64,000 nucleotides of DNA, from assembly GCA_937983075.1 (NCBI GenBank), contig CALKAQ010000013.1, positions 1 through 64,000 of the forward strand, given 5' to 3'. A program made the position numbers and the translations under genes. Numbering within the stretch: the stretch's first letter is position 1; the number at the start of each line of letters is the position of its first letter. This DNA is from an uncultured bacterium. Its GTDB lineage: Bacteria; Bacillota; Limnochordia; DTU080; JAAYLA01. Below, one piece after another: positions 1-8,766 of this stretch. A model generated the notes under the pieces. That model searched no databases, had not been told where the DNA came from, and saw only the letters and a list, made by a program, of their open reading frames with translations.

Positions 1-1
1 T

Positions 2-598
2 TCCCTCACGGAAAACATGATCCGCCGCCACCCGAACGTGTTAGGCGATGCCAAAGCCGAAACCGCCGACGACGTCACCGCAAACTGGGAGGTCATCAAG
101 CGGGAAGAGCGCATGGCCAACGGCGCTTATGCGTCCACAGCCGACGAAGATGCGCCTGCGGCGTCACGGCTCGATGGCATTTCGCCGCATCTGCCCGCGC
201 TGCTGTACGCCGACGAAGTGAGCCGGCGAGCCGCCAAAGTCGGGTTCGACTGGGCCGATGCCGATGCCGTTCTCGAGAAAATGCGCGAAGAATTGGCCGA
301 ACTGCAAGAGTTGCTGCGCCTGGCCGGCGAGACGGTCGGCTCACAAGGCAGCGCCGCCGATCACATGCAGGCTCGCATCGCCGAAGAGTGGGGCGATTTG
401 GTGTTTACCCTGGTCAATCTCGGCCGGCACCTGCATATACAGCCTGAACTCGCCGCCCGTCAAGCCGCTCGCAAATTTGAAAAGCGGTTTCGGACCCTGG
501 AACGCAAGGCCGCCGAGCAGGGCAGCTCGCTCGAGCACATGACGCCGGACGAAATGAACGCGCTTTGGGACGAAATCAAAGACTCGGAGCAATCGTGA
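2..598 (+). CDS. mazG: MazG-family nucleoside triphosphate pyrophosphohydrolase, 5' end outside the window
   Basis: This is the C-terminal part of MazG, which hydrolyses (d)NTPs to the monophosphate and pyrophosphate. The frame is already open at base 2, and the peptide SLTENMIRRHPNVLGD just before and after the first ATG is the conserved linker region of MazG, so the gene begins to the left of the window. The second MazG domain follows: an acidic helix KMREELAEL and a later EEWGDLVFTLVNLGRH, which carry the ExxE and ExxD metal-binding pattern. The gene is on the plus strand and converges on spoVT with only six bases between the stops. In Bacillus the gene is co-oriented with the spoVT group, so it is inverted here relative to that order. 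Confidence 0.9.
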   Translation, partial: SLTENMIRRHPNVLGDAKAETADDVTANWEVIKREERMANGAYASTADEDAPAASRLDGISPHLPALLYADEVSRRAAKVGFDWADADAVLEKMREELAELQELLRLAGETVGSQGSAADHMQARIAEEWGDLVFTLVNLGRHLHIQPELAARQAARKFEKRFRTLERKAAEQGSSLEHMTPDEMNALWDEIKDSEQS

Positions 599-604
599 AT
601 CCGG

Positions 605-1165
605 CTAATGGTCCATATGACGTGCCAAGAATCCGGCTGCTGTTTCGGCCAGCTTCAACTCGATCTCACTGGCTTCTTCACCCTCAAGAGCCGACACAAT
701 AATGGCTCCGTTGGTATCTCCCCGGGACACAATGGGCGCAACCGCACCGCTTGGCAACCGCCGCAGCAGCTCTTCTTCTTCCCCCGGGCTCGAAGGCGGC
801 GGGAAATCCGCTCCGTTGAACAAGGCCGCTCGTCTGTCGTCCATGTACCGTTCAAGCACCGGTGTGACCGGTTTTCCAACCCATTCATCTTCAGGCAGCC
901 CAGCTACCGCAACCACTTCATCGTAGTCCAGCACCGCAACGGCTCGTCCCGTCGTCTGGTGAATCGAGTTGAGGTAGCGCTGCGCAAAGCTCTTCAGCTC
1001 GGCCACGGCCGAATATTTCTTGAGGATGACGCCGCCGTCCCGATCGACGTAAAGCTCCAACGGCGCTCCTTTGCGGATTCGCAGGCTCCTGCGAATCTCC
1101 TGTGGAATCACAATTCTCCCCAAATCGTCAATGCGCCGGACAATCCCAGTCGCCTTCACACTCAC
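605..1165 (-). CDS. spoVT: Stage V sporulation protein T, AbrB-type transcription regulator
   Basis: SpoVT is a forespore transcription regulator that tunes sigma-G dependent genes. Residues after the start read VKATGIVRRIDDLGRIVIPQ, the swapped-hairpin AbrB DNA-binding domain, followed by a GAF-like C-terminal half ending AETAAGFLARHM as in Bacillus SpoVT. The reading frame is open further upstream to 1273, but homology begins at the GTG pair at 1165 and 1159, so the shorter start is chosen. The best Shine-Dalgarno (1191-1197) lies too far away unless a 6-bp GC hairpin between it and the start is folded. The gene follows mfd in the same direction, the usual Firmicutes order. Confidence 0.9.
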   Translation of the reverse strand: MSVKATGIVRRIDDLGRIVIPQEIRRSLRIRKGAPLELYVDRDGGVILKKYSAVAELKSFAQRYLNSIHQTTGRAVAVLDYDEVVAVAGLPEDEWVGKPVTPVLERYMDDRRAALFNGADFPPPSSPGEEEELLRRLPSGAVAPIVSRGDTNGAIIVSALEGEEASEIELKLAETAAGFLARHMDH

Positions 1166-1280
1166 GCCGCCGCCCAGCGGGCGGTCGACTCCCTCCTTCT
1201 CACCAAGAGGTGTGTCGCGTCGAAGCGTGAAAAACGGCAGATCCGGCAAAACCGCAGATCTCCTGTTTTTCACGGTTCTC

Positions 1281-4200
1281 CTAGTCTGTCCAGTGCGCTT
1301 TCATCTCAATCAGAATATCCCCCAAAAGGGTGAGGAGAGCCGCGCTTGAAAGGCCGCGGGAGCGAACCTTAAAGCCTTGCAATCGACCGGGAAGCAAAAT
1401 GACGTCGCCCCGGAAGCGGCGCAAAACGGCATTTGATACCATTCGCGGCAAATCGAGGCCGTTCAGCAGGCGAATTTCCACACCGTCGCGCGCCTGACTG
1501 ATTTGTCCTACGCCAACTTCCCGAGCAATCGCCTTCATGCGGGCGACCGCCAGCAAGTTCATCACCGGCTCCGGCATGTCGCCGAATCGGTCGACGAACT
1601 CGTCCTCCAGGTCTTGAATATCTGCGGTCTTGCGAACCGAGACGACCTTCTTGTACATCTCGACCTTTTGCCGTGAGTCGGAGATGTAATCGTCGGGAAT
1701 GTAGGCGTCAATGGTCAAATCAATGACGGGATCGGGCGGATCGGCAACAACCTCGCCTTTGAGCTCGCGCACGGATTCTTCGAGAAGGCGGCAGTACAGC
1801 TCAAAGCCAACCGAAGCGATAAAACCGTGCTGCTCGGGACCGAGGATGTTTCCGGCGCCGCGGATTTCCAAATCGCGCATCGCGATTTTGAATCCCGAAC
1901 CGAGCTCGGTGAATTCCCGAATCGCTTGCAGACGCTTCTCCGCCTGCTCGGACAACAGCTTATTCGGTTGATAAGTGAAGTACGCGTACGCAATTCGATT
2001 GGAGCGCCCCACGCGTCCGCGCAGCTGATACAGCTGAGCCAGGCCCAGGCGGTCAGCGTCGTAAATAATGAGCGTGTTGACATTGGCGATATCCATTCCG
2101 GTTTCGATGATGGTGCTGCAAAGCAGTACGTCGTATTCGCCGTTCAGGAAGTCGAGCATCACCTGCTCGAGATGATCTTCCGGCATCTGGCCGTGCGCGA
2201 CGGCGATTCGGGCTTCCGGCACCAGCTCTTGCAGGCGCCGATACATCGTGTCGATGGTCTGCACCTGGTTGTAGACGAAATACACTTGGCCTTCTCGGGC
2301 CATCTCGCGCAAAATGGCTTCGCGCACCATGTCGTCGTCGTATTCGACGACATACGTCCGAATCGGATACCGGTCTTCCGGCGGCGTTTCGATAATGCTC
2401 ATGTCGCGTGCGCCGACCATGGCCATGTGGAGCGTGCGGGGAATGGGCGTTGCCGTCAGCGTGAGGACGTCGACGCTCTTGCGCAGCTCCTTCAGGCGCT
2501 CCTTTTGCATGACGCCGAAACGCTGTTCCTCATCAACGACGACAATGCCGAGGTCGTGGAATTCGACATCCTTCGAGAGCAGGCGATGCGTGCCGATAAT
2601 GATATCGATCGTCCCCTGCTTGAGCTCCCGAAGGATTTCCGCTTGTTCCGCCGGCGTTTGAAAACGCGAAAGCACCCGTATTTTCACCGGATAGGCGCTG
2701 AAGCGCTCCTGGAACGTCCGCCCGTGCTGCTGCGCCAAAATGGTGGTAGGCACCAAGACCGCAACCTGCTTGCCGTCCATGACCGCCTTGAACGCAGCCC
2801 GAATAGCGACTTCCGTTTTACCGTAGCCGACGTCGCCGCACAGCAGACGGTCCATCGGGCGCGGCCGCTCCATATCGCGCTTGACTTCTTCGATAGCGCG
2901 CAGCTGATCCGCCGTTTCTTCATACGGAAAAGCGTCTTCAAATTGCTCCTGCCAAACGGTATCCGGCGAAAAAGCATAACCGGGCATCGACTCCCGTTCG
3001 GCATACAGTTTGAGCAGCCCGTCGGCGATTTCTTGGACGCTTTCTTTGACCCGCTTTTTCACCCGCGCCCAATCGCCGCCGCCGAGTTTATACAGCTTGG
3101 GAGGCGAATCTTCCAGCCCGATGTATTTTTGCAACAGATGGACTTGATCGGTCGGCACGTACAACGTGTCGTCTCCGGCGTACTGGACGACGAGGTAATC
3201 TTTGTGCGCCCCGCCGATGTCCAAAGTCTTCATGCCGACGTAGCGGCCGATGCCGTGATTGACGTGCACGACATAGTCGCCTTCTTTGAGGTCCGTGAAC
3301 GAATCGAGACGCTGAATGTTGCTTTGATACTCTTTGGGTGCCCGTCGCTGCCGCGCCCGCCGCTCCCGTGCCCGACGTCCGAAGATTTCGGCATCGGTGA
3401 GGACGACGAGCCGTTCGTCCGTGAGCTCGCACCCGGAACTCAGGCTGCCGGTGAGAACGATCGGCTGGCGCGTCCGCAGCTCCCCGTTGAGCGAATTGAC
3501 ATGGCGGACTTCCAAACCTTCGTCCTGCAGCACTTCCGCCACGCGACGGCTCCGTTCCTCCGATGAAAGCACCAGGCAAATGCGGTATTGGTTTTCTTTC
3601 CACGCCTTGAGGCCGTCGATGAGGCGGTCAAACTGCCCGTGGAACGATTCCGGCGTCCGCGCTTCCACCCCAATGACCGTAACGCGGTCCATGCCGGGCA
3701 CCTTTTTCTCAAGTCCGGCCAAATGAATCAAACGGCGTTGCCGCAAATCGTTGTACACTTGTTCCCAGGATGCGAACAGATGTCGCTCGGACGGCAATAT
3801 CCGTCCCTTCTCCAGCTGAATCGCGTGGCGCTCGCCATAATCGACTGCCAAGCGCGACATTTGCTCGTATACCCGTGCCGGCTCATCGACCACGATAACC
3901 CCTTCACGGTCAGCATAGTCGATGATCGTGGTGAGGTTGGAGAAGAAATACACCTTGTACTGATCCATCCCGGGGAACGAAACGCCGCCGGCCAAACGCT
4001 CCATGTGAAGCGCCGTCCGCTCGGAGAGGTTTTGCGCGGCTTCTTCGTGCCCCAACTCGCGCAGCCGCTTGATCTGCTCGTCCCGATCGGCTTCAATTGC
4101 GGCAAGGGCCGCTTCCAGACGATCGGGAATGACGAAAAATTCCCGCGAAGGCCCGATGACCACTTCATCGGTTTGATCCAATGAACGTTGTGTGACGGGA

Positions 4201-4838
4201 TCGAAACGGCGGATCGAGTCGACTTCATCGTCGAACATCTCGATGCGAATGCCGTGCTGTTCCGTCAACGGGTAGACATCGATGATGCCCCCACGCACGC
4301 TGAATTGGCCCGGCGCCTCAACACGTGCCACATGCTCATACCCCATGACGGTAAGATCCGCGGCGAATTGATCTACGTCGAAGCGCGACTCGAGATCGAT
4401 GCGATGTCGGTACGCTTGGTAAACTGAGGCCGGAATCAAGCGTTCCATGAGCGCGTGAGACGGCGCGATGACAATGCCGTCGCCGTCGAGAAGTGCCTCG
4501 AGCGCTTGGAGACGCGTTTGGATGAGGCCGATTTCATGCCGCACTTCTTCGTGCGGATCGGTTTCCAAGGCAGGGAAAAGGCGAATGGGCGTATCCGGCA
4601 TAAACGCTTGCAGGTCGTTTTGCAGCTGATTGGCGGCGGCAATGCCGTGGGTAATGATCAGGCGTGGGGCCCTTTTGGTACCTTGCAAGGTCGATACGAG
4701 AGCGGAAATATACAGAGCTTTCTGACTTCCAGAGAGACCTGTCAGCATAAACTCTGCATCTTGCCTTCGCAATTGTTCCCCTACCCGGACCAATGCAGGT
4801 GATGCCGTTACGATGTCCACAAGTCCCTCAATGGCCAC
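1281..4838 (-). CDS. mfd: Transcription-repair coupling factor
   Basis: Mfd is an ATP-driven translocase that removes stalled RNA polymerase and recruits UvrABC to the lesion. At 1185 residues it has the family's normal length. The N-terminal UvrB-like region is followed by the RNA-polymerase-interacting domain near residues 505-600. The RecG-like helicase core has Walker A GDVGYGKTE near residue 668 and Walker B DEEQ near 768, and the TRCF C-terminal domain closes the protein. The start is a GTG with AAGGAGG seven bases upstream. The gene lies between pth and spoVT as in Bacillus, but fin (yabK), which normally sits between pth and mfd, is absent. Confidence 0.97.
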   Translation of the reverse strand: MAIEGLVDIVTASPALVRVGEQLRRQDAEFMLTGLSGSQKALYISALVSTLQGTKRAPRLIITHGIAAANQLQNDLQAFMPDTPIRLFPALETDPHEEVRHEIGLIQTRLQALEALLDGDGIVIAPSHALMERLIPASVYQAYRHRIDLESRFDVDQFAADLTVMGYEHVARVEAPGQFSVRGGIIDVYPLTEQHGIRIEMFDDEVDSIRRFDPVTQRSLDQTDEVVIGPSREFFVIPDRLEAALAAIEADRDEQIKRLRELGHEEAAQNLSERTALHMERLAGGVSFPGMDQYKVYFFSNLTTIIDYADREGVIVVDEPARVYEQMSRLAVDYGERHAIQLEKGRILPSERHLFASWEQVYNDLRQRRLIHLAGLEKKVPGMDRVTVIGVEARTPESFHGQFDRLIDGLKAWKENQYRICLVLSSEERSRRVAEVLQDEGLEVRHVNSLNGELRTRQPIVLTGSLSSGCELTDERLVVLTDAEIFGRRARERRARQRRAPKEYQSNIQRLDSFTDLKEGDYVVHVNHGIGRYVGMKTLDIGGAHKDYLVVQYAGDDTLYVPTDQVHLLQKYIGLEDSPPKLYKLGGGDWARVKKRVKESVQEIADGLLKLYAERESMPGYAFSPDTVWQEQFEDAFPYEETADQLRAIEEVKRDMERPRPMDRLLCGDVGYGKTEVAIRAAFKAVMDGKQVAVLVPTTILAQQHGRTFQERFSAYPVKIRVLSRFQTPAEQAEILRELKQGTIDIIIGTHRLLSKDVEFHDLGIVVVDEEQRFGVMQKERLKELRKSVDVLTLTATPIPRTLHMAMVGARDMSIIETPPEDRYPIRTYVVEYDDDMVREAILREMAREGQVYFVYNQVQTIDTMYRRLQELVPEARIAVAHGQMPEDHLEQVMLDFLNGEYDVLLCSTIIETGMDIANVNTLIIYDADRLGLAQLYQLRGRVGRSNRIAYAYFTYQPNKLLSEQAEKRLQAIREFTELGSGFKIAMRDLEIRGAGNILGPEQHGFIASVGFELYCRLLEESVRELKGEVVADPPDPVIDLTIDAYIPDDYISDSRQKVEMYKKVVSVRKTADIQDLEDEFVDRFGDMPEPVMNLLAVARMKAIAREVGVGQISQARDGVEIRLLNGLDLPRMVSNAVLRRFRGDVILLPGRLQGFKVRSRGLSSAALLTLLGDILIEMKAHWTD

Positions 4839-5038
4839 AAACAGGCCTCCTTACGTCACTAGTCGTGCACGTAATTGGGGGAGAAAAAGACCCCTTGAGA
4901 GCAAAAGGTCGACCCAGCGTGGAACGACCTTGCGCGCCAATGATTCCTTGGGGGGCAGGCGAGCCCACCCAAGGTGAATTTGCGGCTGATCGCAACGAGC
5001 CTTAGGCCCATTATAGTCAGCCATATGGATGCCGTCAA

Positions 5039-5623
5039 CTAGGCCAATCCCGCGATGGGCTCCACGCCGTTGAACTGTTGCATGGCAGCCTCAAGTCCCT
5101 GGGTCAACCAAACGTAGCTTGCATCTGCAGCCCGGTTCGCAAACGCTTCGACCGCCGGCACTTGATCTGAACGGAACCGCGACAGAACGTAGTCCGCCCC
5201 AGCCCATCCCGGGGGAACCCCGCCAATTCCCATGCGCAAACGCGGAAATTCATCCGTTCCCAGCGAGCGTATGATCGACCGAAGCCCGTTATGTCCGCCC
5301 GCACTTCCCTTCGGCCGCAGGCGAATTTGCCCCGGCTGCAGCGCAAGGTCATCGTAAATAATCAAAAGATCCGAAAGATCGATTTGATAATATGCGACTA
5401 ATGACTGCACGGCTTCGCCGCTCCGATTCATAAAGGTGAGCGGCTTCGCCAGCAACAACCGTTGGCCTTCCGCCGTCGCGCGCCCGGTCAGGGCGTGATG
5501 TTCGCCTTTGCTCACATCCGCCCCCAACTTGCGTGCCAAGGCATCGACGGCGAGAAAGCCGAGGTTGTGCCGTGTCCAATCGTAACGTGCACCGGGATTT
5601 CCAAGACCGACAATCAGCTTCAA
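5039..5623 (-). CDS. pth: Peptidyl-tRNA hydrolase
   Basis: This enzyme cleaves the ester bond of peptidyl-tRNAs released from stalled ribosomes so the tRNA can be reused. The protein has 194 residues, typical for the family. The start MKLIVGLGNPGARYDWTRHN holds the invariant N10 region and catalytic His19. FMNRSGEAV and the loop KGSAGGHNGL are also present. It follows rplY/ctc by eight bases on the same strand, the standard prs-ctc-pth arrangement. There is nothing unusual in the sequence. Confidence 0.97.
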   Translation of the reverse strand: MKLIVGLGNPGARYDWTRHNLGFLAVDALARKLGADVSKGEHHALTGRATAEGQRLLLAKPLTFMNRSGEAVQSLVAYYQIDLSDLLIIYDDLALQPGQIRLRPKGSAGGHNGLRSIIRSLGTDEFPRLRMGIGGVPPGWAGADYVLSRFRSDQVPAVEAFANRAADASYVWLTQGLEAAMQQFNGVEPIAGLA

Positions 5624-5631
5624 GAGATTTC

Positions 5632-6264
5632 TTACGCCTCTTCTTCAGCGTTGTCTGCGTCTTCCGCTTCGCCTTCTTGAGCAGCTTGGGCTTGTGCTTC
5701 ACCTCGGGCCCTGCGCGGAGCGACAATGGTGACGATCCCGACTCCCGGATCGTCGGTCGTTTGAACACCTTCGGGCAAAGTCAAGTCGCCCACGGTCAAG
5801 GTGTCACCGATCTTCAGGCTGCTGATGTCGACTTCAATCTGCTCCGGAATATGAGTCGGCAAGCAGGTGATTTGCAGTTCACGAAGTGTCTGCGATGCAA
5901 AGCCGCCCTCATTTTCTCTCGCGTCTTCGCCGACGAGGACAAGCGGTACGGTCGTTTGAACTTCCGTATCGAGATCGACTTTGTGAAAATCGACATGGAG
6001 AAGATCGCCCCGCGCCGGATCGCGCTGCACTTCCTTGATCAAAACGGTGTGCTTCTCCCCGCCGATGGTGACGTCGATCAGCTGTCCGCCTGCACCGGAT
6101 GCAAGGAGTTTTTCAATCGTACTCGTTGAGACATAAAGGTTACGATTCCCAATCTTGGGTCCGTACATGACCGCAGGCACGCGTCCTTCACGCCGGACTC
6201 TTCTGTTCGGTCCCTTTCCTGTTTCCGTACGCTCTTCAGCGGGAATCGTGATCAATTGAGCCAC
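5632..6264 (-). CDS. rplY: 50S ribosomal protein L25, long TL5/Ctc form
   Basis: L25 binds 5S rRNA in the large subunit. The long form, called Ctc in Bacillus, is also a general stress protein. The protein has 210 residues: an N-terminal L25 beta-barrel (about 1-95) with RRVRREGRVPAVMYG, a TL5-type C-terminal beta domain (about 100-185), and a low-complexity acidic tail ending in a run of Glu, Ala and Asp. The start is a GTG with GGAGGAGG nine bases upstream. It lies between prs and pth, with a 70-base gap after prs that is the only room for a separate promoter in this operon. Confidence 0.96.
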   Translation of the reverse strand: MAQLITIPAEERTETGKGPNRRVRREGRVPAVMYGPKIGNRNLYVSTSTIEKLLASGAGGQLIDVTIGGEKHTVLIKEVQRDPARGDLLHVDFHKVDLDTEVQTTVPLVLVGEDARENEGGFASQTLRELQITCLPTHIPEQIEVDISSLKIGDTLTVGDLTLPEGVQTTDDPGVGIVTIVAPRRARGEAQAQAAQEGEAEDADNAEEEA

Positions 6265-6334
6265 CTGTTACATCCTCCTCCAAAAAATTCGCCCGGAAAA
6301 CCATCGCGGATTATACCACCGGTCCTAAAGCCCG

Positions 6335-7291
6335 TCAATCAAAGAGCCGGCTTACCGAACGGTGCTCAAAGATGCGGCGAATCGCGTCAGCGAACAACCC
6401 CGCCGTGCTCAAAATGCGCAGCTTGTCGAAACGCTTTTCAGGCGGCAAAGGAATGCTGTCCGTGACGACAACTTCGCGGAACGGCGAGTTTTGCAGCCGT
6501 TTGACCGCAGGATCTGAAAATACGGCGTGAGTACAACAAGCATACAATTCGGCGGCACCTTCGCGCAGCAGTGCCTCCGCACCGTTGACCATGGTTCCCG
6601 CCGTATCGATGATGTCGTCAACCATGATGCACACCTTGCCCTTGACGTCTCCCACGACATGCATCACTTCGGAGACATTAGGAGCCGGACGGCGTTTGTC
6701 GATGATCGCCAGCGGCGCATTCAAGCGGGCGGAAAATTCACGCGCACGCGCAACGCCTCCGACGTCCGGAGCGACAACCACAATGTCTTTCAAACCTTTG
6801 TCGATGAAATACTTGGCGGCTATCGGCAAAAACTTGAGGTTGTCCAACGGGATGTCAAAAAAACCTTGAATTTGGCCGGCATGCAAATCCAATGTAACGA
6901 CTCGGTCGACTCCGGCTGCCGTGAGCAGATTCGCCACCAACTTCGCTGAGATGGGATCCCGGGGCCTGTTTTTTCGATCCTGCCGTGCATAACCGTAATA
7001 CGGCATGACAGCGGTTACACTTTTGGCAGAAGCACGGGTGAAGGCATCCACCATGACAAGCAATTCCATGAGATTGGAATCGGCCGGCCGCGAGGTAGGC
7101 TGAATGACGAAAACGTCGGCACCACGAACGGTTTCGTTGATGCGCAGCTTGATTTCCCCGTCTTTAAACCGGCTGACGACAGCATCACCCATTGGCATCT
7201 CCAAATGTCGAGTGATGGCATACGCAAGATCCGGATTTGCTGTACCGGTGAAAATCTTGATCTTCTTATGCGGTGCTAAATCGATGGTCAT
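6335..7291 (-). CDS. prs: Ribose-phosphate pyrophosphokinase (PRPP synthetase)
   Basis: The enzyme makes PRPP from ribose 5-phosphate and ATP, feeding purine, pyrimidine, His and Trp synthesis. The 318 residues match class I PRPP synthetases. Visible motifs are FTGTANPDLAYAI at the N-terminus, the flexible loop YYGYARQDRKNRPRDPIS, the pyrophosphate loop TLDLHAGQIQGFF, and the PRPP-binding signature MVDDIIDTAGTM near residue 224. The gene is 15 bases downstream of glmU on the same strand, as in Bacillus. PurR, the PRPP-sensing regulator, is encoded nearby at 8767-9618. Confidence 0.97.
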   Translation of the reverse strand: MTIDLAPHKKIKIFTGTANPDLAYAITRHLEMPMGDAVVSRFKDGEIKLRINETVRGADVFVIQPTSRPADSNLMELLVMVDAFTRASAKSVTAVMPYYGYARQDRKNRPRDPISAKLVANLLTAAGVDRVVTLDLHAGQIQGFFDIPLDNLKFLPIAAKYFIDKGLKDIVVVAPDVGGVARAREFSARLNAPLAIIDKRRPAPNVSEVMHVVGDVKGKVCIMVDDIIDTAGTMVNGAEALLREGAAELYACCTHAVFSDPAVKRLQNSPFREVVVTDSIPLPPEKRFDKLRILSTAGLFADAIRRIFEHRSVSRLFD

Positions 7292-7306
7292 GAAGAAACC
7301 CGCCCC

Positions 7307-8350
7307 TTAGTCCCTTTCCAAAATGTCCATCCACGAACCTTGAAATCCATTGCCCAGCACGGCGTTCGGTCCGACAACGGCATCAGGTGCAACCGATATT
7401 CCGTCGACAACGCTGCTGTCGACAACTGCCCGGTCGCCGATTTGAGCCCGACGAATCCGAGCCATTGGACCAATGGTACAGCCTTCACCCACTCGGGTAC
7501 CGTTTTCCAAAAAGGTAAACGGATAGATCACCGTATCACGCCCGATGGAGACGTTGGCGTCGATAAATGTCGTGGATGGATCGATCATGGTTACACCTTG
7601 ATCCAACCAATGTTGCCGAATCCGGTCGCGCAAAATGGCTTCGGCTTCGGCTAGATGGCGTCGGCTGTTGATTCCTTGGGCTTCGGTCGGATCCTGTAAA
7701 ACAACGACCTCGACCCGTTGACCTTCAGCTGCTAGATTTGCAAACAGATCCGGCAAGTAGTACTCGCCTTGTTTATTATCGGTTCCCAATCGCCGCAAAC
7801 CTATGAACAAGCGATCGGCTTCGATGCAACACATGCCCGTGTTGATTTCATTGACAGCCGCTTCTTCCGGTGAAGCGTCGCTTTGTTCGACCACACGCAA
7901 AAACCGGCCGTCTTCTCCCCGTATGATTCGACCATACCCCGTCGGGTCGTCGACAATGGCCGACAAAATGGTAGCCGCCGCACCGGACGCTTGGTGCGCG
8001 CGAATTAAACCGACCACGCTTTCGACCCGGTAAAGAGGCGTGTCGCCAAAGACGATCAGAATGGTGCCACGCTCGGCCGCCAAAAGCGACTCGGTCTGCA
8101 GCACGGCGTGCCCAGTGCCTTTTTGTTCGTGCTGCACGGCGTATTCGACCGTATCGCCACACACCGCTCGCACGCGCTCGGCTTGATGGCCGACGACGGT
8201 TACAATGCGCTCGGCACCCGCCTGACGCACGGTTTGCAGCACGTGCTGGATCATCGGTACGCCGCACAGAGGATGCAATACCTTGACAAGCGAAGACTTC
8301 ATTCGGGTTCCCATGCCGGCTGCCAATACAACTGCCGCAACTCGGGCCAA
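7307..8350 (-). CDS. glmU: GlmU-type UDP-GlcNAc pyrophosphorylase lacking most of the acetyltransferase domain
   Basis: The N-terminal uridyltransferase domain is complete: LAAGMGTRMKSSLVKVLHPL, the uridine contacts QHEQKGTGHAV and FGDTPL, YGRIIR, and NEINTGMCC. It should convert GlcNAc-1-phosphate and UTP to UDP-GlcNAc for peptidoglycan. The left-handed beta-helix then starts normally (DPSTTFIDANVSIGRDTVIYP) but stops after a few hexapeptide turns at residue 347, against about 456 in ordinary GlmU. The segment with the catalytic His and CoA-binding residues is therefore missing, and prs begins 15 bases later, so no remnant can be hidden downstream. The start is TTG with AAGGAGGAA upstream. 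Acetylation of GlcN-1-phosphate presumably needs another enzyme. Confidence 0.88.
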   Translation of the reverse strand: MARVAAVVLAAGMGTRMKSSLVKVLHPLCGVPMIQHVLQTVRQAGAERIVTVVGHQAERVRAVCGDTVEYAVQHEQKGTGHAVLQTESLLAAERGTILIVFGDTPLYRVESVVGLIRAHQASGAAATILSAIVDDPTGYGRIIRGEDGRFLRVVEQSDASPEEAAVNEINTGMCCIEADRLFIGLRRLGTDNKQGEYYLPDLFANLAAEGQRVEVVVLQDPTEAQGINSRRHLAEAEAILRDRIRQHWLDQGVTMIDPSTTFIDANVSIGRDTVIYPFTFLENGTRVGEGCTIGPMARIRRAQIGDRAVVDSSVVDGISVAPDAVVGPNAVLGNGFQGSWMDILERD

Positions 8351-8507
8351 AGTTTGTCTCTTCCTCCTTGCGCTTCAGGCACTTGCTCAACGCCATTCAC
8401 GAGAGTTAGCGATTACCTGACTAAAATCCTGCCGAGTAAGACAGGCTATCTTTCGGTGCCACAAGGCACGCTCGGACCAACCGTTGTCCGGCGCCCGATC
8501 ATTCCCT

Positions 8508-8536
8508 TTGACAATCATACTGAGCTCTGCTATACT
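8508..8536 (+). promoter_or_regulatory. Sigma-A promoter for tRNA-Gln
   Basis: TTGACA at 8508-8513 and TATACT at 8531-8536 are separated by exactly 17 bases. Transcription would start near 8543, about 24 bases before the mature tRNA. It is divergent from glmU. Confidence 0.85.
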
Positions 8537-8566
8537 TTGTGAGTAGACGTCAGCGCTCTTCGCTGT

Positions 8567-8642
8567 TGGGGATTAGGGTAGTGGTAGCCCGGCAGACTTT
8601 GGATCTGCGTCAGGCCAGGTTCGAATCCTGGATCCCCAGCCA
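8567..8642 (+). tRNA. tRNA-Gln (anticodon TTG)
   Basis: The sequence folds as a cloverleaf. Acceptor TGGGGAT pairs with ATCCCCA, the anticodon stem GCAGA/TCTGC encloses loop CTTTGGA with anticodon TTG, and the T arm contains GGTTCGAATCC. Discriminator G and an encoded CCA end the gene. It has its own promoter and terminator, so it is a single-gene unit between glmU and purR. Confidence 0.96.
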
Positions 8643-8647
8643 TTGCA

Positions 8648-8684
8648 AAGGTCTGTCCCACACGGTGTGGGACAGACCTTTTTT
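8648..8684 (+). terminator. Rho-independent terminator of tRNA-Gln
   Basis: AAGGTCTGTCCCACAC and its perfect complement GTGTGGGACAGACCTT form a long stem with almost no loop, followed by a T run, six bases after the tRNA CCA end. Confidence 0.93.
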
Positions 8685-8766
8685 GTTGCCCGCCAATCGT
8701 TCAAGCAGCGATTTCGCCGCGTTTCAACGCGGCGAAAAGCAACCGCTTTTCTTCGCCTGCCGCTCA

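Noticed and set aside
1827..3566. 579-residue plus-strand frame opposite mfd
   Set aside because: It is antisense to a complete mfd gene, has no family features and reflects the GC-rich codon pattern.
8350..8566. Missing GlmU C-terminal domain hidden upstream or in another frame
   Set aside because: Neither the region before glmU nor the 15 bases before prs has room for hexapeptide repeats in any frame.
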